From: Bacteroidetes bacterium HGW-Bacteroidetes-4
GTDB taxonomy: Bacteria; Bacteroidota; Bacteroidia; Bacteroidales; SZUA-534
Length of the DNA stretch: 64,000 bases
Direction: 5' to 3'
Assembly (NCBI GenBank): GCA_002840905.1
Contig: PHDD01000016.1
Span: forward strand, 21,692 to 85,691
The translations under genes were made by a program, and so were the position numbers. Below are positions 18,592 to 27,561 of the stretch, piece by piece. Under the pieces are notes generated by a model that saw only the letters and a program-made list of their open reading frames with translations, was not told where the DNA came from and made no database searches. Within the stretch, counting starts at the first letter, position 1; each line of letters opens with the position of its first letter.

Positions 18592-20128
18592 TAAAAGTTC
18601 ACTTGTGTTTAAAGAAAACTTTGAACACAACCTGAAATTAGCAAACGAGCTAAAAGAACGGTTGTTAAATGTAATCGATCATGCTAACAAACAGGCTATT
18701 GAAAAGCATAAAGAACGCGGAAAGTTACTGGCCAGGCAGCGCATAGACATACTAATTGACGAGGGAACTCCATTTTTGGAATTATCGGCTTTGGCCGCGT
18801 GTAATCAATGGGAAAACCAGTTTCCATCAGCAGGTGTTGTGGCCGGAATTGGCTTGGTTGAAGGCGTGCAATGCATGATATTAGCCAATGATGCTACAGT
18901 AAAAGGAGGAACTTATATAAAAGAAACTATCAAAAAACACGTTCGTGCTCAGGAAATTGCCTTACAAAATAATTTACCTTGCATTTATTTGGTCGATTCC
19001 GGTGGAGTTTTCCTGCCCGAACAGGCAAACGTTTTCCCCGACCGCTTCGATTTTGGAAGGGTTTTTTACAACCAATCCAAATTATCGGCCAAAGGAATCC
19101 CTCAGATTTCAGTAGTAATGGGCTCATGCACTGCCGGAGGGGCTTATGTTCCAGCCATGAGCGACCAAACCATAATTGTTAAAAACCAGGGAACAATTTT
19201 CATTGGAGGGCCACCTCTGGTTAAAGCAGCAACTGGCGAAGAAGTTACTGCCGAGGAACTAGGTGGTGCTTATGTTCACACAGCCATATCGGGCGTTGCT
19301 GATTATCTGGCCGAAAACGATTTGGATGCATTGAAAATTTGCCGAAACCTGATTCAGCAAGCCAATCAGAAAAAGGCACCAAAAATATTGGATTACAGCG
19401 AACCCAAATATGCTATCTCTGAATTATATGGTTTGATACCAGCAGAAAATAAAAAAACAGTGCATCCTTACGAAATAATTGCACGTATTACCGATGGCAG
19501 CCTGTTTCATGAGTTCAAACAAAACTACGCAACCAATTTAGTTACCGGATTTGCAGCCATTGGCGGGTTCCAAATCGGAATTATTGCAAACAATGGTTTT
19601 TTAAATGCCGAAGCCGCCCGTAAAGGGACACATTTTATTGAATTGTGCGATCAACGCGGAATACCCCTGCTGTTTTTACAAAACATTACAGGTTTTATAG
19701 TCGGTAAATCTCATGAACATCAAGGGATTGCCCGCGACGGAGCAAAAATGATTCATGCCGTAGCCAATACCGGAGTTCCAAAAATTACCCTGGTAATTGG
19801 TGGTTCCTTTGGCGCCGGAAATTATGCCATGTCTGGCCGGGCTTACGATCCCGAGTTTTTATTTTTATGGCCCAATGCTAAAACAGCAGTTATGGGAGGC
19901 GAACAGGCAGCCTCGGTTCTGCAAACCATTAAGAACGATACCAATGAAAAAGAGCATCCTTTGGTTCAACAGTTTTATAACGAGAGTTCGGCTTATTTTT
20001 CTACCTCACGCTTATGGGACGACGGCATTATTGACCCAATGGATACCAGAAAAATACTGGCTCTGGCACTTTCTATTGTAACCAACAAAAAAATTGATAA
20101 AGGGACCTTCGGGGTTTACCGTATGTAA
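18560..20128 (+). CDS. mccB: 3-methylcrotonyl-CoA carboxylase, carboxyltransferase (beta) subunit
   Basis: Transfers CO2 from carboxybiotin to 3-methylcrotonyl-CoA, giving 3-methylglutaconyl-CoA in leucine breakdown. The 522-residue protein has two crotonase-like halves. Motifs typical of MCC beta rather than propionyl-CoA carboxylase are LVDSGGVFLPEQANVFPD, MGSCTAGGAYVPAMSD and FIGGPPLVKAATGEEVTAEE in the first half, and FLQNITGFIVGKSHEHQGI and GGSFGAGNYAMSGRAYDP in the second. The ATG at 18560 lies inside the end of mtaB. The biotin-carrying partner is two genes downstream. Substrate specificity is inferred from these motifs and from the neighbouring leucine-pathway genes. Confidence 0.9.
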   Translation: MDSQAIKSLIDKSSLVFKENFEHNLKLANELKERLLNVIDHANKQAIEKHKERGKLLARQRIDILIDEGTPFLELSALAACNQWENQFPSAGVVAGIGLVEGVQCMILANDATVKGGTYIKETIKKHVRAQEIALQNNLPCIYLVDSGGVFLPEQANVFPDRFDFGRVFYNQSKLSAKGIPQISVVMGSCTAGGAYVPAMSDQTIIVKNQGTIFIGGPPLVKAATGEEVTAEELGGAYVHTAISGVADYLAENDLDALKICRNLIQQANQKKAPKILDYSEPKYAISELYGLIPAENKKTVHPYEIIARITDGSLFHEFKQNYATNLVTGFAAIGGFQIGIIANNGFLNAEAARKGTHFIELCDQRGIPLLFLQNITGFIVGKSHEHQGIARDGAKMIHAVANTGVPKITLVIGGSFGAGNYAMSGRAYDPEFLFLWPNAKTAVMGGEQAASVLQTIKNDTNEKEHPLVQQFYNESSAYFSTSRLWDDGIIDPMDTRKILALALSIVTNKKIDKGTFGVYRM

Positions 20129-20242
20129 TACCTATTTATGAAAAAGACTACAAACAATAGTAAATTATCAGGCAACATTCTTATTGAATTAACTGTTAAA
20201 TGGATAACTTAGTATCATACATACCAACATAATATTACCATC

Positions 20243-21028
20243 ATGACAGATTTGATTCAAATTGAAAAAAACAATAATGTAATGACGGTGCGTCTTAATC
20301 GTCCAGAAAAACGAAATGCGCTCAACGCAAAAATGATTCAGGCTCTAATGACGCTCACGCAGGAACTGCAACACGACACCAGCATCGACATTGTGGTTTT
20401 AAAAGGTAAAGGCGAAAATTTTTGTGCCGGAGCCGATTTATGCTGGTTCAAAAAAGCAATGGAAATGCCTGAAAAAGAGCGCATCGAAACATTAAAAGTG
20501 CTTCCGGTTTTTCTACGCACCTGGAACCGGCTGCCCCAAACAACCATTACCGTAGGTCATGGCTTTTTGTACGGTGGAGCTCTGGGATTACTGGCTGTAA
20601 GCGATTTCGTAATTCTTGAACAAAACAGTCATTTGCGCCTGAGCGAAGTGTTATTGGGAGTTATTCCGGCCTCCATTGCACCCTATTTAATCCGAAGGAT
20701 GGGATTTAAACGCAGTAAAGCGCTGATGCTTTCGGCTGAAGCTATTAATGCCCAACTGGCCCTGGCATATGGTTTAGCAGATAAAATTGGCCCCTTCGAA
20801 AAATTGCTTGAAATTGAACAGCGCCTGATAGAAAACATACAACGCTCGGCTCCAGAAACCCGTCGAATGTTAAAAAAATACCTTTTTAACATTGTAAACA
20901 AAGAGATAAACGAAGAATTGTCGGAAATTGCCGCTCGTGGACTTTCCGATGCCTTAAACACAGATATTGCCAAGGAATTTATTCAGTCCTTTGCCGACCA
21001 AAACGGGCAAAGTTCATGTGATGATTAA
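20243..21028 (+). CDS. Enoyl-CoA hydratase, probably methylglutaconyl-CoA hydratase
   Basis: Crotonase-fold enzyme of 261 residues. Placed between the two methylcrotonyl-CoA carboxylase genes, it is best explained as the hydratase turning 3-methylglutaconyl-CoA into HMG-CoA. The N-terminal LNRPEKRNALNAKMI and the first oxyanion segment ENFCAGADLCWFK are typical. The second segment GHGFLYGGALGLLAVSDFV carries the Gly-Gly of the oxyanion hole, but where many crotonases have a catalytic Glu the sequence reads LRLSEVLLGVIPASI, which keeps one Glu. The exact substrate cannot be read from sequence; context is the main argument. Confidence 0.75.
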   Translation: MTDLIQIEKNNNVMTVRLNRPEKRNALNAKMIQALMTLTQELQHDTSIDIVVLKGKGENFCAGADLCWFKKAMEMPEKERIETLKVLPVFLRTWNRLPQTTITVGHGFLYGGALGLLAVSDFVILEQNSHLRLSEVLLGVIPASIAPYLIRRMGFKRSKALMLSAEAINAQLALAYGLADKIGPFEKLLEIEQRLIENIQRSAPETRRMLKKYLFNIVNKEINEELSEIAARGLSDALNTDIAKEFIQSFADQNGQSSCDD

Positions 21029-21049
21029 ATTAAAGGAACTAAAAAGTTA

Positions 21050-23011
21050 ATGATAACAAAAATATTAATCGCAAACCGGGGCGAAATTGCTCGTCGAATT
21101 ATTAAAACAGCCAGAAAGCAAGGCATTTTAACAGTGGGCATTTACACCAACGACGAACCCGATAATGCCTGGGCTGATGAAGCAGACGAAAAAGTTATTC
21201 TCTCGGGAAATTCCTTATCCGAAACCTGGCTAAATGCTGATAAAATTATAGCATTAGCCCACGAAACTTCAAGTAATGCCATTCATCCCGGCTATGGATT
21301 TTTATCAGAAAATGCCTCCTTTGCCCGTAAATGTGAAGAACAAAAAATAATTTTTATAGGACCATCGGCCGATACCATTGAGTTGATGGGAAATAAAACT
21401 GAAGCCCGCCGTTTTGCTAAAAATGTAGGTGTTCCACTTGCGTTTGCTCTTGAGGGTAACCTTAAAACTCTAGTTGAAAAAGCAGATACCCTGCCTTACC
21501 CGGTAATTATTAAAGCCAATGCTGGTGGCGGTGGAAAAGGAATGCACATAGTATATACTGCCGATGAACTTAAAAACAAGCTCGAAAAAGCTCAGCGCGA
21601 AGCAAGTGCTTGGTTTGGCATCGACACAGTTTATGTGGAACAGTATTTTGAAAAAGCCCGACATATTGAAGTTCAGATTTTTGGCGATAATTATGGAAAT
21701 GTAATTCACCTTTATGAACGGGAATGTACCTTGCAACGAAATTACCAAAAAATAATTGAAGAGGCTCCTTCACCCACACTAACCCAGCAACAAAGAGAAA
21801 CTATTTGTGAAACTGCGGTTAAGCTTGCAAAAGCTGCTAATTACACCAATGCAGGAACCATTGAGTTTTTATGGGCCAACAATGAATTCTATTTCCTGGA
21901 AATGAATACCCGAATTCAGGTGGAACATCCAGTAACCGAAATGATAACCGGATTAGACCTGGTAGCATTGCAATTGGATGTCAGTAATAATTTGCCTCTT
22001 CAAATCGGACAAAAAGATGTTAAAATTAACGGAGTAGCTGTTGAAGCACGTATTTACGCCGAAAAACCCGAGGAAAATTTTAAACCCACCGCTGGAATTC
22101 TTCACCACGTAAAAACATTATCGCATCCCTTGGTGCGATTCGATAATACCTACGAATCGGGAAACGAAGTGGTTACCAACTATGATGGAATGATAGGAAA
22201 ACTCATTGTGCATCAAAACCAGCGCAGCAAGGCATTCCATTGGCTGGCACAATGCCTTTACGAAACGCAAATTCATGGTGTTGACACCAATTTACCGTTT
22301 TTATACCGTCTGGTTACCCATTCTAATGTAATGAGCAACACTGTTTACACCCGGTTTATAAATAACGAATTGGAACAATTAAACAGGGTTGAAAGCAGCG
22401 ATTATTCCTTAATTATTATTGCTATTGCTTATGCTGCCGCTATACTAAATACAAAACCTGAGAAAAAAATCACCTGGCTCCAATACAGCAGCATCCTGGG
22501 TGTTACAAAGCAAACAATACTCATTAATGGAACCCCAATTGAATATAAGCTAATTACCCAACCCAAGGGCTTTCAATTCCTTCTAAACGAAAAAATGTTT
22601 AATGTTTTTTACCATTCTTTAAACAACAGTGCAATTAATCTTGTTATAGACGGAGTTAAATACAAAACAGTGGTAACAAAAGGAAATGATGCTTTTTGGG
22701 TTGAATACAAGAACCAGCTTTCGGTTGTGCGGAGCCAACATTTATTAAGCCAGGCCAGTTTGCAAAAAAAAGCAGGAATAAATAGAACGGTCGGCGATTT
22801 TGAAATAAAATCGCCGCTCCATGGAAAGATAGCTTCCATTATGGTTCAACCAGGACAAACCGTTGAGCAGGGAACCAACATACTTACGATTGATTCGATG
22901 AAAACAGAAAATCATATTACTTCACCTGCAAAAGGAACTGTTGAAACGATTTGGATAGAACAGGATGCTTTGGTTAAAGAGAATCAACTATTAATGACTT
23001 TTAAAAACTAA
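21050..23011 (+). CDS. mccA: 3-methylcrotonyl-CoA carboxylase, biotin (alpha) subunit
   Basis: Biotin carboxylase joined to a biotin carrier domain. The N-terminal biotin carboxylase core (about 1-445) shows ILIANRGEIARRIIKTAR, the ATP-grasp glycine loop KANAGGGGKGMHIV and EMNTRIQVEHPVTEMITG. A linker (about 450-580) follows, and then the biotinyl domain with SMKTE at 616-620, Lys618 being the likely biotin site. The usual motif is AMKME, so SMKTE is a modest deviation. Together with the beta subunit it would form the complete carboxylase. It starts 22 bases after the hydratase and belongs to the same run. Confidence 0.9.
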   Translation: MITKILIANRGEIARRIIKTARKQGILTVGIYTNDEPDNAWADEADEKVILSGNSLSETWLNADKIIALAHETSSNAIHPGYGFLSENASFARKCEEQKIIFIGPSADTIELMGNKTEARRFAKNVGVPLAFALEGNLKTLVEKADTLPYPVIIKANAGGGGKGMHIVYTADELKNKLEKAQREASAWFGIDTVYVEQYFEKARHIEVQIFGDNYGNVIHLYERECTLQRNYQKIIEEAPSPTLTQQQRETICETAVKLAKAANYTNAGTIEFLWANNEFYFLEMNTRIQVEHPVTEMITGLDLVALQLDVSNNLPLQIGQKDVKINGVAVEARIYAEKPEENFKPTAGILHHVKTLSHPLVRFDNTYESGNEVVTNYDGMIGKLIVHQNQRSKAFHWLAQCLYETQIHGVDTNLPFLYRLVTHSNVMSNTVYTRFINNELEQLNRVESSDYSLIIIAIAYAAAILNTKPEKKITWLQYSSILGVTKQTILINGTPIEYKLITQPKGFQFLLNEKMFNVFYHSLNNSAINLVIDGVKYKTVVTKGNDAFWVEYKNQLSVVRSQHLLSQASLQKKAGINRTVGDFEIKSPLHGKIASIMVQPGQTVEQGTNILTIDSMKTENHITSPAKGTVETIWIEQDALVKENQLLMTFKN

Positions 23012-23057
23012 GAAATAGTTTTACACATAAATTAACACCTTAATATAATTACTAAAG

Positions 23058-24215
23058 ATGAACGCATTACTTAAAGATCATCATAATTACTGGAGGCAAA
23101 AAATAAGAACCTTTGCCGAAGAAAAAGTAAAACCGGTTATTGGGGCTTACGATCGCAAAGCACTTTTTCCCCATGAGTTGATTGAAACCTTGGGTCAGGA
23201 AACCGGTGTTTTTGGCATGTATATTCCCGAGCAATATGGTGGTAAAGGAACCGACACCTTGTCGTATATAATAGCCGTTGAAGAACTGGCCCGTATTGAC
23301 AGTTCAGTAGCAGCTACCGTAGCAGCCCACAACAGCCTGGGTATAGGCCCCATATTAAATTTTGGAACCGAAGAGCAGAAAATGAAATGGCTACCCCAAC
23401 TTTGTACCGGTAAGTCTTTATGGGCAATGGGATTAACTGAAATAAATGCGGGTAGCGATGCAAAAGCCGTTGAAACCACGGCCGATTTTAAAGACGGTAA
23501 GTGGATCATTAACGGCACCAAACTATACATTACCAATGCTGCATCGGTTTTATCGAAAGGAATTACCGTTGCTGCAAAAACCGGTGAAAAAAATGGAAAA
23601 ACAGAATTTTCAGCCATCCTGCTTCCCTATCCAACACCAGGATTTGAACGAAAACTTATGGAAGACAAACTGGTTTGGCGCGCTGCCGACAATGGAGAGC
23701 TGTTTTTTAATCATTGTGAAGTTCCTGAAAACTACCTGTTAGGTAATCGGGGCGACGGCTTAAAAATTATTTTAAAAACCATTGATGCCGGAAGACTTTC
23801 CATAGCCGCCATGGGAGTTGGTTTGGCGCAAGGTGCGTTTGAAATGGCTCGCGAATATGCCATGAACCGTTTTCAGTTTGGAAAACCTATTGCGCATCTG
23901 CAATCCATTGCCTTTAAACTGGCCGACATGGCGGTGAAAATTGAAAATGCCCGTAATACCCTTTATAACGCCTGTTGGATGAAAGATCAAGGTTTACCTT
24001 TTGGCACCCAATCGGCTATGGCAAAATTATACGCCAGCGAAATTGCCCGTGAGGTAGCCGACGAGGCCGTTCAGATTTTTGGTGGAGCCGGTTTGTTAGA
24101 GTCAAATCCTATCGCCCGCTTTTATCGCGACCAAAGACTTTTGCAAATTGGCGAAGGAACTTCTGAAATTCTGCGCCTGGTAATATCGCGCAGCGTACTT
24201 GATGAAAATAAATAA
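23058..24215 (+). CDS. Acyl-CoA dehydrogenase in the leucine/mevalonate cluster
   Basis: FAD-dependent dehydrogenase that introduces the alpha-beta double bond and passes electrons to ETF. The 385-residue, single-domain-family protein shows GSDAKAVETTADF, WITNG-type INGTKLYITNA, ARFYRDQRLLQIGEGTSEI and FGGAGLLESNP. The catalytic Glu sits in GEGTSE, the position used by short- and medium-chain enzymes. The residue that replaces it in isovaleryl-CoA dehydrogenases (Glu before RLV) is Gly here (DAGRLSI). The position in a leucine cluster argues for isovaleryl-CoA, but this catalytic arrangement does not. The matching ETF genes are 31 kb downstream. Confidence 0.8.
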   Translation: MNALLKDHHNYWRQKIRTFAEEKVKPVIGAYDRKALFPHELIETLGQETGVFGMYIPEQYGGKGTDTLSYIIAVEELARIDSSVAATVAAHNSLGIGPILNFGTEEQKMKWLPQLCTGKSLWAMGLTEINAGSDAKAVETTADFKDGKWIINGTKLYITNAASVLSKGITVAAKTGEKNGKTEFSAILLPYPTPGFERKLMEDKLVWRAADNGELFFNHCEVPENYLLGNRGDGLKIILKTIDAGRLSIAAMGVGLAQGAFEMAREYAMNRFQFGKPIAHLQSIAFKLADMAVKIENARNTLYNACWMKDQGLPFGTQSAMAKLYASEIAREVADEAVQIFGGAGLLESNPIARFYRDQRLLQIGEGTSEILRLVISRSVLDENK

Positions 24216-24223
24216 GCCTTTGA

Positions 24224-25525
24224 ATGGATAAAAAAGAAACTATCGAAGGATTCTACAAACTCAGCCGACAGGAAAAGATAGCTCTGCTTAATTTAAGCAA
24301 CGAGTCAAAAAAGCTACTTTATGACGCCCTGATTACAGAGCCCAAAATAGCTGGTATTATTGATGAACTGAGTGAAAATACCATCTCACATTACTCATTC
24401 CCAATGGGAGTTGCTCCCAATGTGTGGATTAATAACAAATTATATACCCTTCCTTTAGTTACTGAAGAAAGTTCAGTAGTTGCTGCCATAGCTAAGGCTG
24501 CCAAATTTTGGGCGGCCTACGGAGGTTTTCAGGCTACCGTGCTTGGAACGAAAAAAAAAGGTCAGGTTCATTTTTTCTGGAAAGGAGAAAAAAGTTTACT
24601 TATCAATAAGTTTGATGCTTTAAAGGATTTTATTCTTTTTCGAATCAGGCCCTATATCCGACGCATGCAAAAACGTGGCGGAGGCATTTCGAACATTGAG
24701 TTAGTAGATAAAACTGCTATTCTCGATAATTATTATCAGCTCGATGTTTCGTTCGAAACCCTCGATGCCATGGGAGCAAATTTTATAAATTCCTGTTTGG
24801 AAGACATGGCCAAATCGCTCCGACAATTTGTGAGCTGTGATTTGGAGATGGACGAAAACCTGCTCGAAATTAACATGGCCATTCTTTCGAACTACACTCC
24901 CAATTGCCGGGTTAAAGCCTGGGCTTCAATTCCGATTGCCGATTTAAACCGCTATGGTGATCAACTAAACATCAGCAATCTGGCTTCAAAACTGGAACAT
25001 GCGGTTGCTATTGCTTCAATCGATGTTGGCAGGGCGGTAACCCATAACAAAGGCATCTTTAACGGCATTGATGCGGTTGCCTTAGCCACAGGTAATGACT
25101 GGCGGGCTTTGGAAGCCGGGGCTCATGCCTATGCTTCGCGTAAGGGTTCCTATGCATCTTTATCGAAAGTCGCGATGAATAATACCAGTTTTACCATTGA
25201 ACTTGAGATTCCCTTAGCTGTTGGTACTGTGGGAGGAATTACCAATTTGCATCCATTGGCTAAAATTGCCATGGAAATCCTTGGAAAACCCGGTGCTGAA
25301 GAGTTGATGCAAATAATGGCTGTTAGTGGTCTGGCAGCTAACCTTTCGGCACTTTTGGCTTTGACAACTTCGGGCATACAAAAAGGACATATGAGTATGC
25401 ACTTGTCAAACATATTGCGCCAATTAGATGCTACCGAAGAGCAAAAGGAAGCTGCTAAAAACTTTTTTAAGGAAAAAACCATCAGTTATTCTGAGGTAGC
25501 AGAGTTTTTAAAGTCTTATAGTTAA
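24224..25525 (+). CDS. mvaA: HMG-CoA reductase, class II
   Basis: Converts HMG-CoA to mevalonate with two NAD(P)H, the committed step of the mevalonate pathway. The 433-residue soluble protein lacks a membrane domain, so it is class II (mvaA type). Motifs visible are FPMGVAPNVWINN and LVTEESSVVAAIAKAAKFW with the catalytic Glu (near residue 83), the GNDWRALEAGAHAYA block with the catalytic Asp, and the C-terminal IQKGHMSMH with the catalytic His. It starts 9 bases after the acyl-CoA dehydrogenase. The neighbouring kinases and decarboxylase argue for the biosynthetic direction. Confidence 0.95.
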   Translation: MDKKETIEGFYKLSRQEKIALLNLSNESKKLLYDALITEPKIAGIIDELSENTISHYSFPMGVAPNVWINNKLYTLPLVTEESSVVAAIAKAAKFWAAYGGFQATVLGTKKKGQVHFFWKGEKSLLINKFDALKDFILFRIRPYIRRMQKRGGGISNIELVDKTAILDNYYQLDVSFETLDAMGANFINSCLEDMAKSLRQFVSCDLEMDENLLEINMAILSNYTPNCRVKAWASIPIADLNRYGDQLNISNLASKLEHAVAIASIDVGRAVTHNKGIFNGIDAVALATGNDWRALEAGAHAYASRKGSYASLSKVAMNNTSFTIELEIPLAVGTVGGITNLHPLAKIAMEILGKPGAEELMQIMAVSGLAANLSALLALTTSGIQKGHMSMHLSNILRQLDATEEQKEAAKNFFKEKTISYSEVAEFLKSYS

Positions 25526-25537
25526 CCCCTAATACCC

Positions 25538-26458
25538 GTGCAGGTTCAAGAATTCAAGAGCAACGGAAAACTCTTACTCACCGGAGAATATCTTGTATTA
25601 AAGGGAGCCAGAGCTTTGGCCTTACCTTTAATACCGGGGCAAAGTATGCGTATTGAAGCTACACAAACAGCTATTCTTGAATGGAGCAGTACCGAAAACG
25701 AGAAGCTTTTTTTTACTGCAAATTTCCGTACAGATAATCTGGAACTTGTTGACAGTAATGATACAGAACGCGCAACTTACATTCAGAAACTTATAAGGGA
25801 GGCAAAAATAATAAACCCTGATTTTTTAATGGGAAAACAGGGCTATAAGATTAACACTAACATTGAATTTGACAAATCGTGGGGACTAGGCTCCAGTAGC
25901 ACTCTTATTAACAACCTGGCCCAATGGGCACAGATCGATGCTTTTTTGCTTAATCAAAAGGTTTCAAAAGGTTCGGGGTTTGATATCGCCTGTGCGCAAC
26001 AATCACATCCTATTGTTTATCAATTACATAATAATAAACCACATATTAAAACGGTGCGTTTCAATCCTCCCTTTTTAAAACAATTAAACCTGATTTACCT
26101 TAACCAAAAAATGCCTACCGAAGCCAATATTGGTTCTTTTCTAAAAAATAATACCCTGTCGGCATCGCTGATAAAAAACATCAATTTACTTACTGATGAA
26201 GTTTTGGTTTGTAATGAATTGAATAAATTTCAGCACTTAATGCAGGAACATGAAGATTTATTGGCAAATCAATTACAGATGCCTGCAGTGAAAGAGCGGC
26301 ATTTCAGCGATTTTAACGGAACCCTTAAATCACTCGGAGCCTGGGGTGGTGATTTTATTCTAAGCATCTCGGATAAATCATTTGAAGAACAAAAAGCCTA
26401 TTTTGCCTCACGCGGGTATAAAACAATTATACCGCTTGAGCCGTTAATATGGAAATAA
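25538..26458 (+). CDS. GHMP kinase of the Bacteroidota mevalonate cluster
   Basis: GHMP-superfamily kinase, 306 residues, starting with GTG at 25538. It shows the family's N-terminal segment SNGKLLLTGEYLVLKGARAL, the ATP-binding loop SWGLGSSSTLIN (about 114-125) and the SGFDIACAQ motif that marks a Bacteroidota/Flavobacteria subgroup often found between HMG-CoA reductase and the decarboxylase. No other phosphomevalonate kinase is in the cluster, so this protein is a good candidate for that step, but this is inference. The spacing to HMG-CoA reductase is 12 bases. Confidence 0.8.
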   Translation: MQVQEFKSNGKLLLTGEYLVLKGARALALPLIPGQSMRIEATQTAILEWSSTENEKLFFTANFRTDNLELVDSNDTERATYIQKLIREAKIINPDFLMGKQGYKINTNIEFDKSWGLGSSSTLINNLAQWAQIDAFLLNQKVSKGSGFDIACAQQSHPIVYQLHNNKPHIKTVRFNPPFLKQLNLIYLNQKMPTEANIGSFLKNNTLSASLIKNINLLTDEVLVCNELNKFQHLMQEHEDLLANQLQMPAVKERHFSDFNGTLKSLGAWGGDFILSISDKSFEEQKAYFASRGYKTIIPLEPLIWK

Positions 26459-26497
26459 ACCTTTCCAATCTTAGCATATATTCTTAGATAACACAAC

Positions 26498-27538
26498 ATG
26501 AATAAAATAAGCTGGCAAAGTCCGTCGAATATAGCATTGATAAAGTACTGGGGAAAAACCGGTGACCAAATACCAACAAATCCATCCATTAGCTTTACAC
26601 TTGAAAAATCTTTTACCGAAACCACGCTTATTTATGAAAAAACGGACAAGAAAAAGGGCATTTCCGTGGATTTTTTATTTGATGGAGAATCCAAACCTGA
26701 CTTTGAAAAACGATTGGTAAATTACCTGAATCGAATTTCGGAATACATTCCAGCAATGCAAGGACTGCAACTGAAAATTGAGAGTCGAAATAGTTTTCCC
26801 CACTCATCGGGAATTGCCAGTTCTGCCAGCAGCTACAGTGCTTTAGCCTTGTGTTTGGTTAGCATGGAAGAAAAACTAATGGGAACCCCTTTTACAACGG
26901 ATGCCTTTTATCAAAAAGCTTCGCTTTTAGCCCGCCTGGGTTCCGGAAGTGCAGCACGCAGCGTTTATAGTGGTTGTAATCTGTGGGGAAAAACACCGGG
27001 TATTGTAGAATCGAGCCAATTATATTCGATTCCGATAAATCATCAGGTACATTCCGACTTTTTGAACTATAAAGATGCCATATTATTGGTTTCAAAAAGC
27101 ACTAAAAAAGTTTCCAGTTCTGCCGGACACCAATTGATGGACAAACATCCCTTTGCTGAAGCTAAGTTTAAGGAGTCATTCAAAAACACCGAAAAAATGT
27201 TGAGCATCCTAAAAACCGGCGATGCCATGGAGTTTGCCAACCTGGTTGAAGCTGAAGCGCTCTCCCTGCATGCCATGATGATGACCAGTAATCCGGCTTT
27301 CCTGTTGATGGAACCGCACACCCTGGCTATTATCCGTAAAATTGGTAATTTTCGTCACGAAACCGGTATTCCGGCCTGCTTTACATTAGATGCAGGAGCC
27401 AATGTTCACCTGCTCTATCCGTCCTACGCCATAGAGCAAATACAAACATTCATTAAAAAGACACTTATGCCTTATTGTTTCAACTACCAATGGATTGATG
27501 ATCAATTTGGAAACGGGCCCGTGCAACAAACTGTTTAA
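26498..27538 (+). CDS. mvaD: Diphosphomevalonate decarboxylase
   Basis: ATP-dependent decarboxylase that makes isopentenyl diphosphate from mevalonate diphosphate. The 346-residue protein starts SPSNIALIKYWGKTGDQIPT, the MvaD hallmark, with the serine-rich ATP loop SSGIASSASSYSALAL (about 102-117), ARLGSGSAARSVYSG and TLDAGANVHLLYP near the C-terminus. It lies between the two GHMP kinases. I cannot exclude the related mevalonate-3,5-bisphosphate or 3-kinase specificities from motifs alone, but the context makes the canonical activity most likely. Confidence 0.9.
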   Translation: MNKISWQSPSNIALIKYWGKTGDQIPTNPSISFTLEKSFTETTLIYEKTDKKKGISVDFLFDGESKPDFEKRLVNYLNRISEYIPAMQGLQLKIESRNSFPHSSGIASSASSYSALALCLVSMEEKLMGTPFTTDAFYQKASLLARLGSGSAARSVYSGCNLWGKTPGIVESSQLYSIPINHQVHSDFLNYKDAILLVSKSTKKVSSSAGHQLMDKHPFAEAKFKESFKNTEKMLSILKTGDAMEFANLVEAEALSLHAMMMTSNPAFLLMEPHTLAIIRKIGNFRHETGIPACFTLDAGANVHLLYPSYAIEQIQTFIKKTLMPYCFNYQWIDDQFGNGPVQQTV

Positions 27539-27561
27539 GGGACTTATGCTTAAACTTTACC

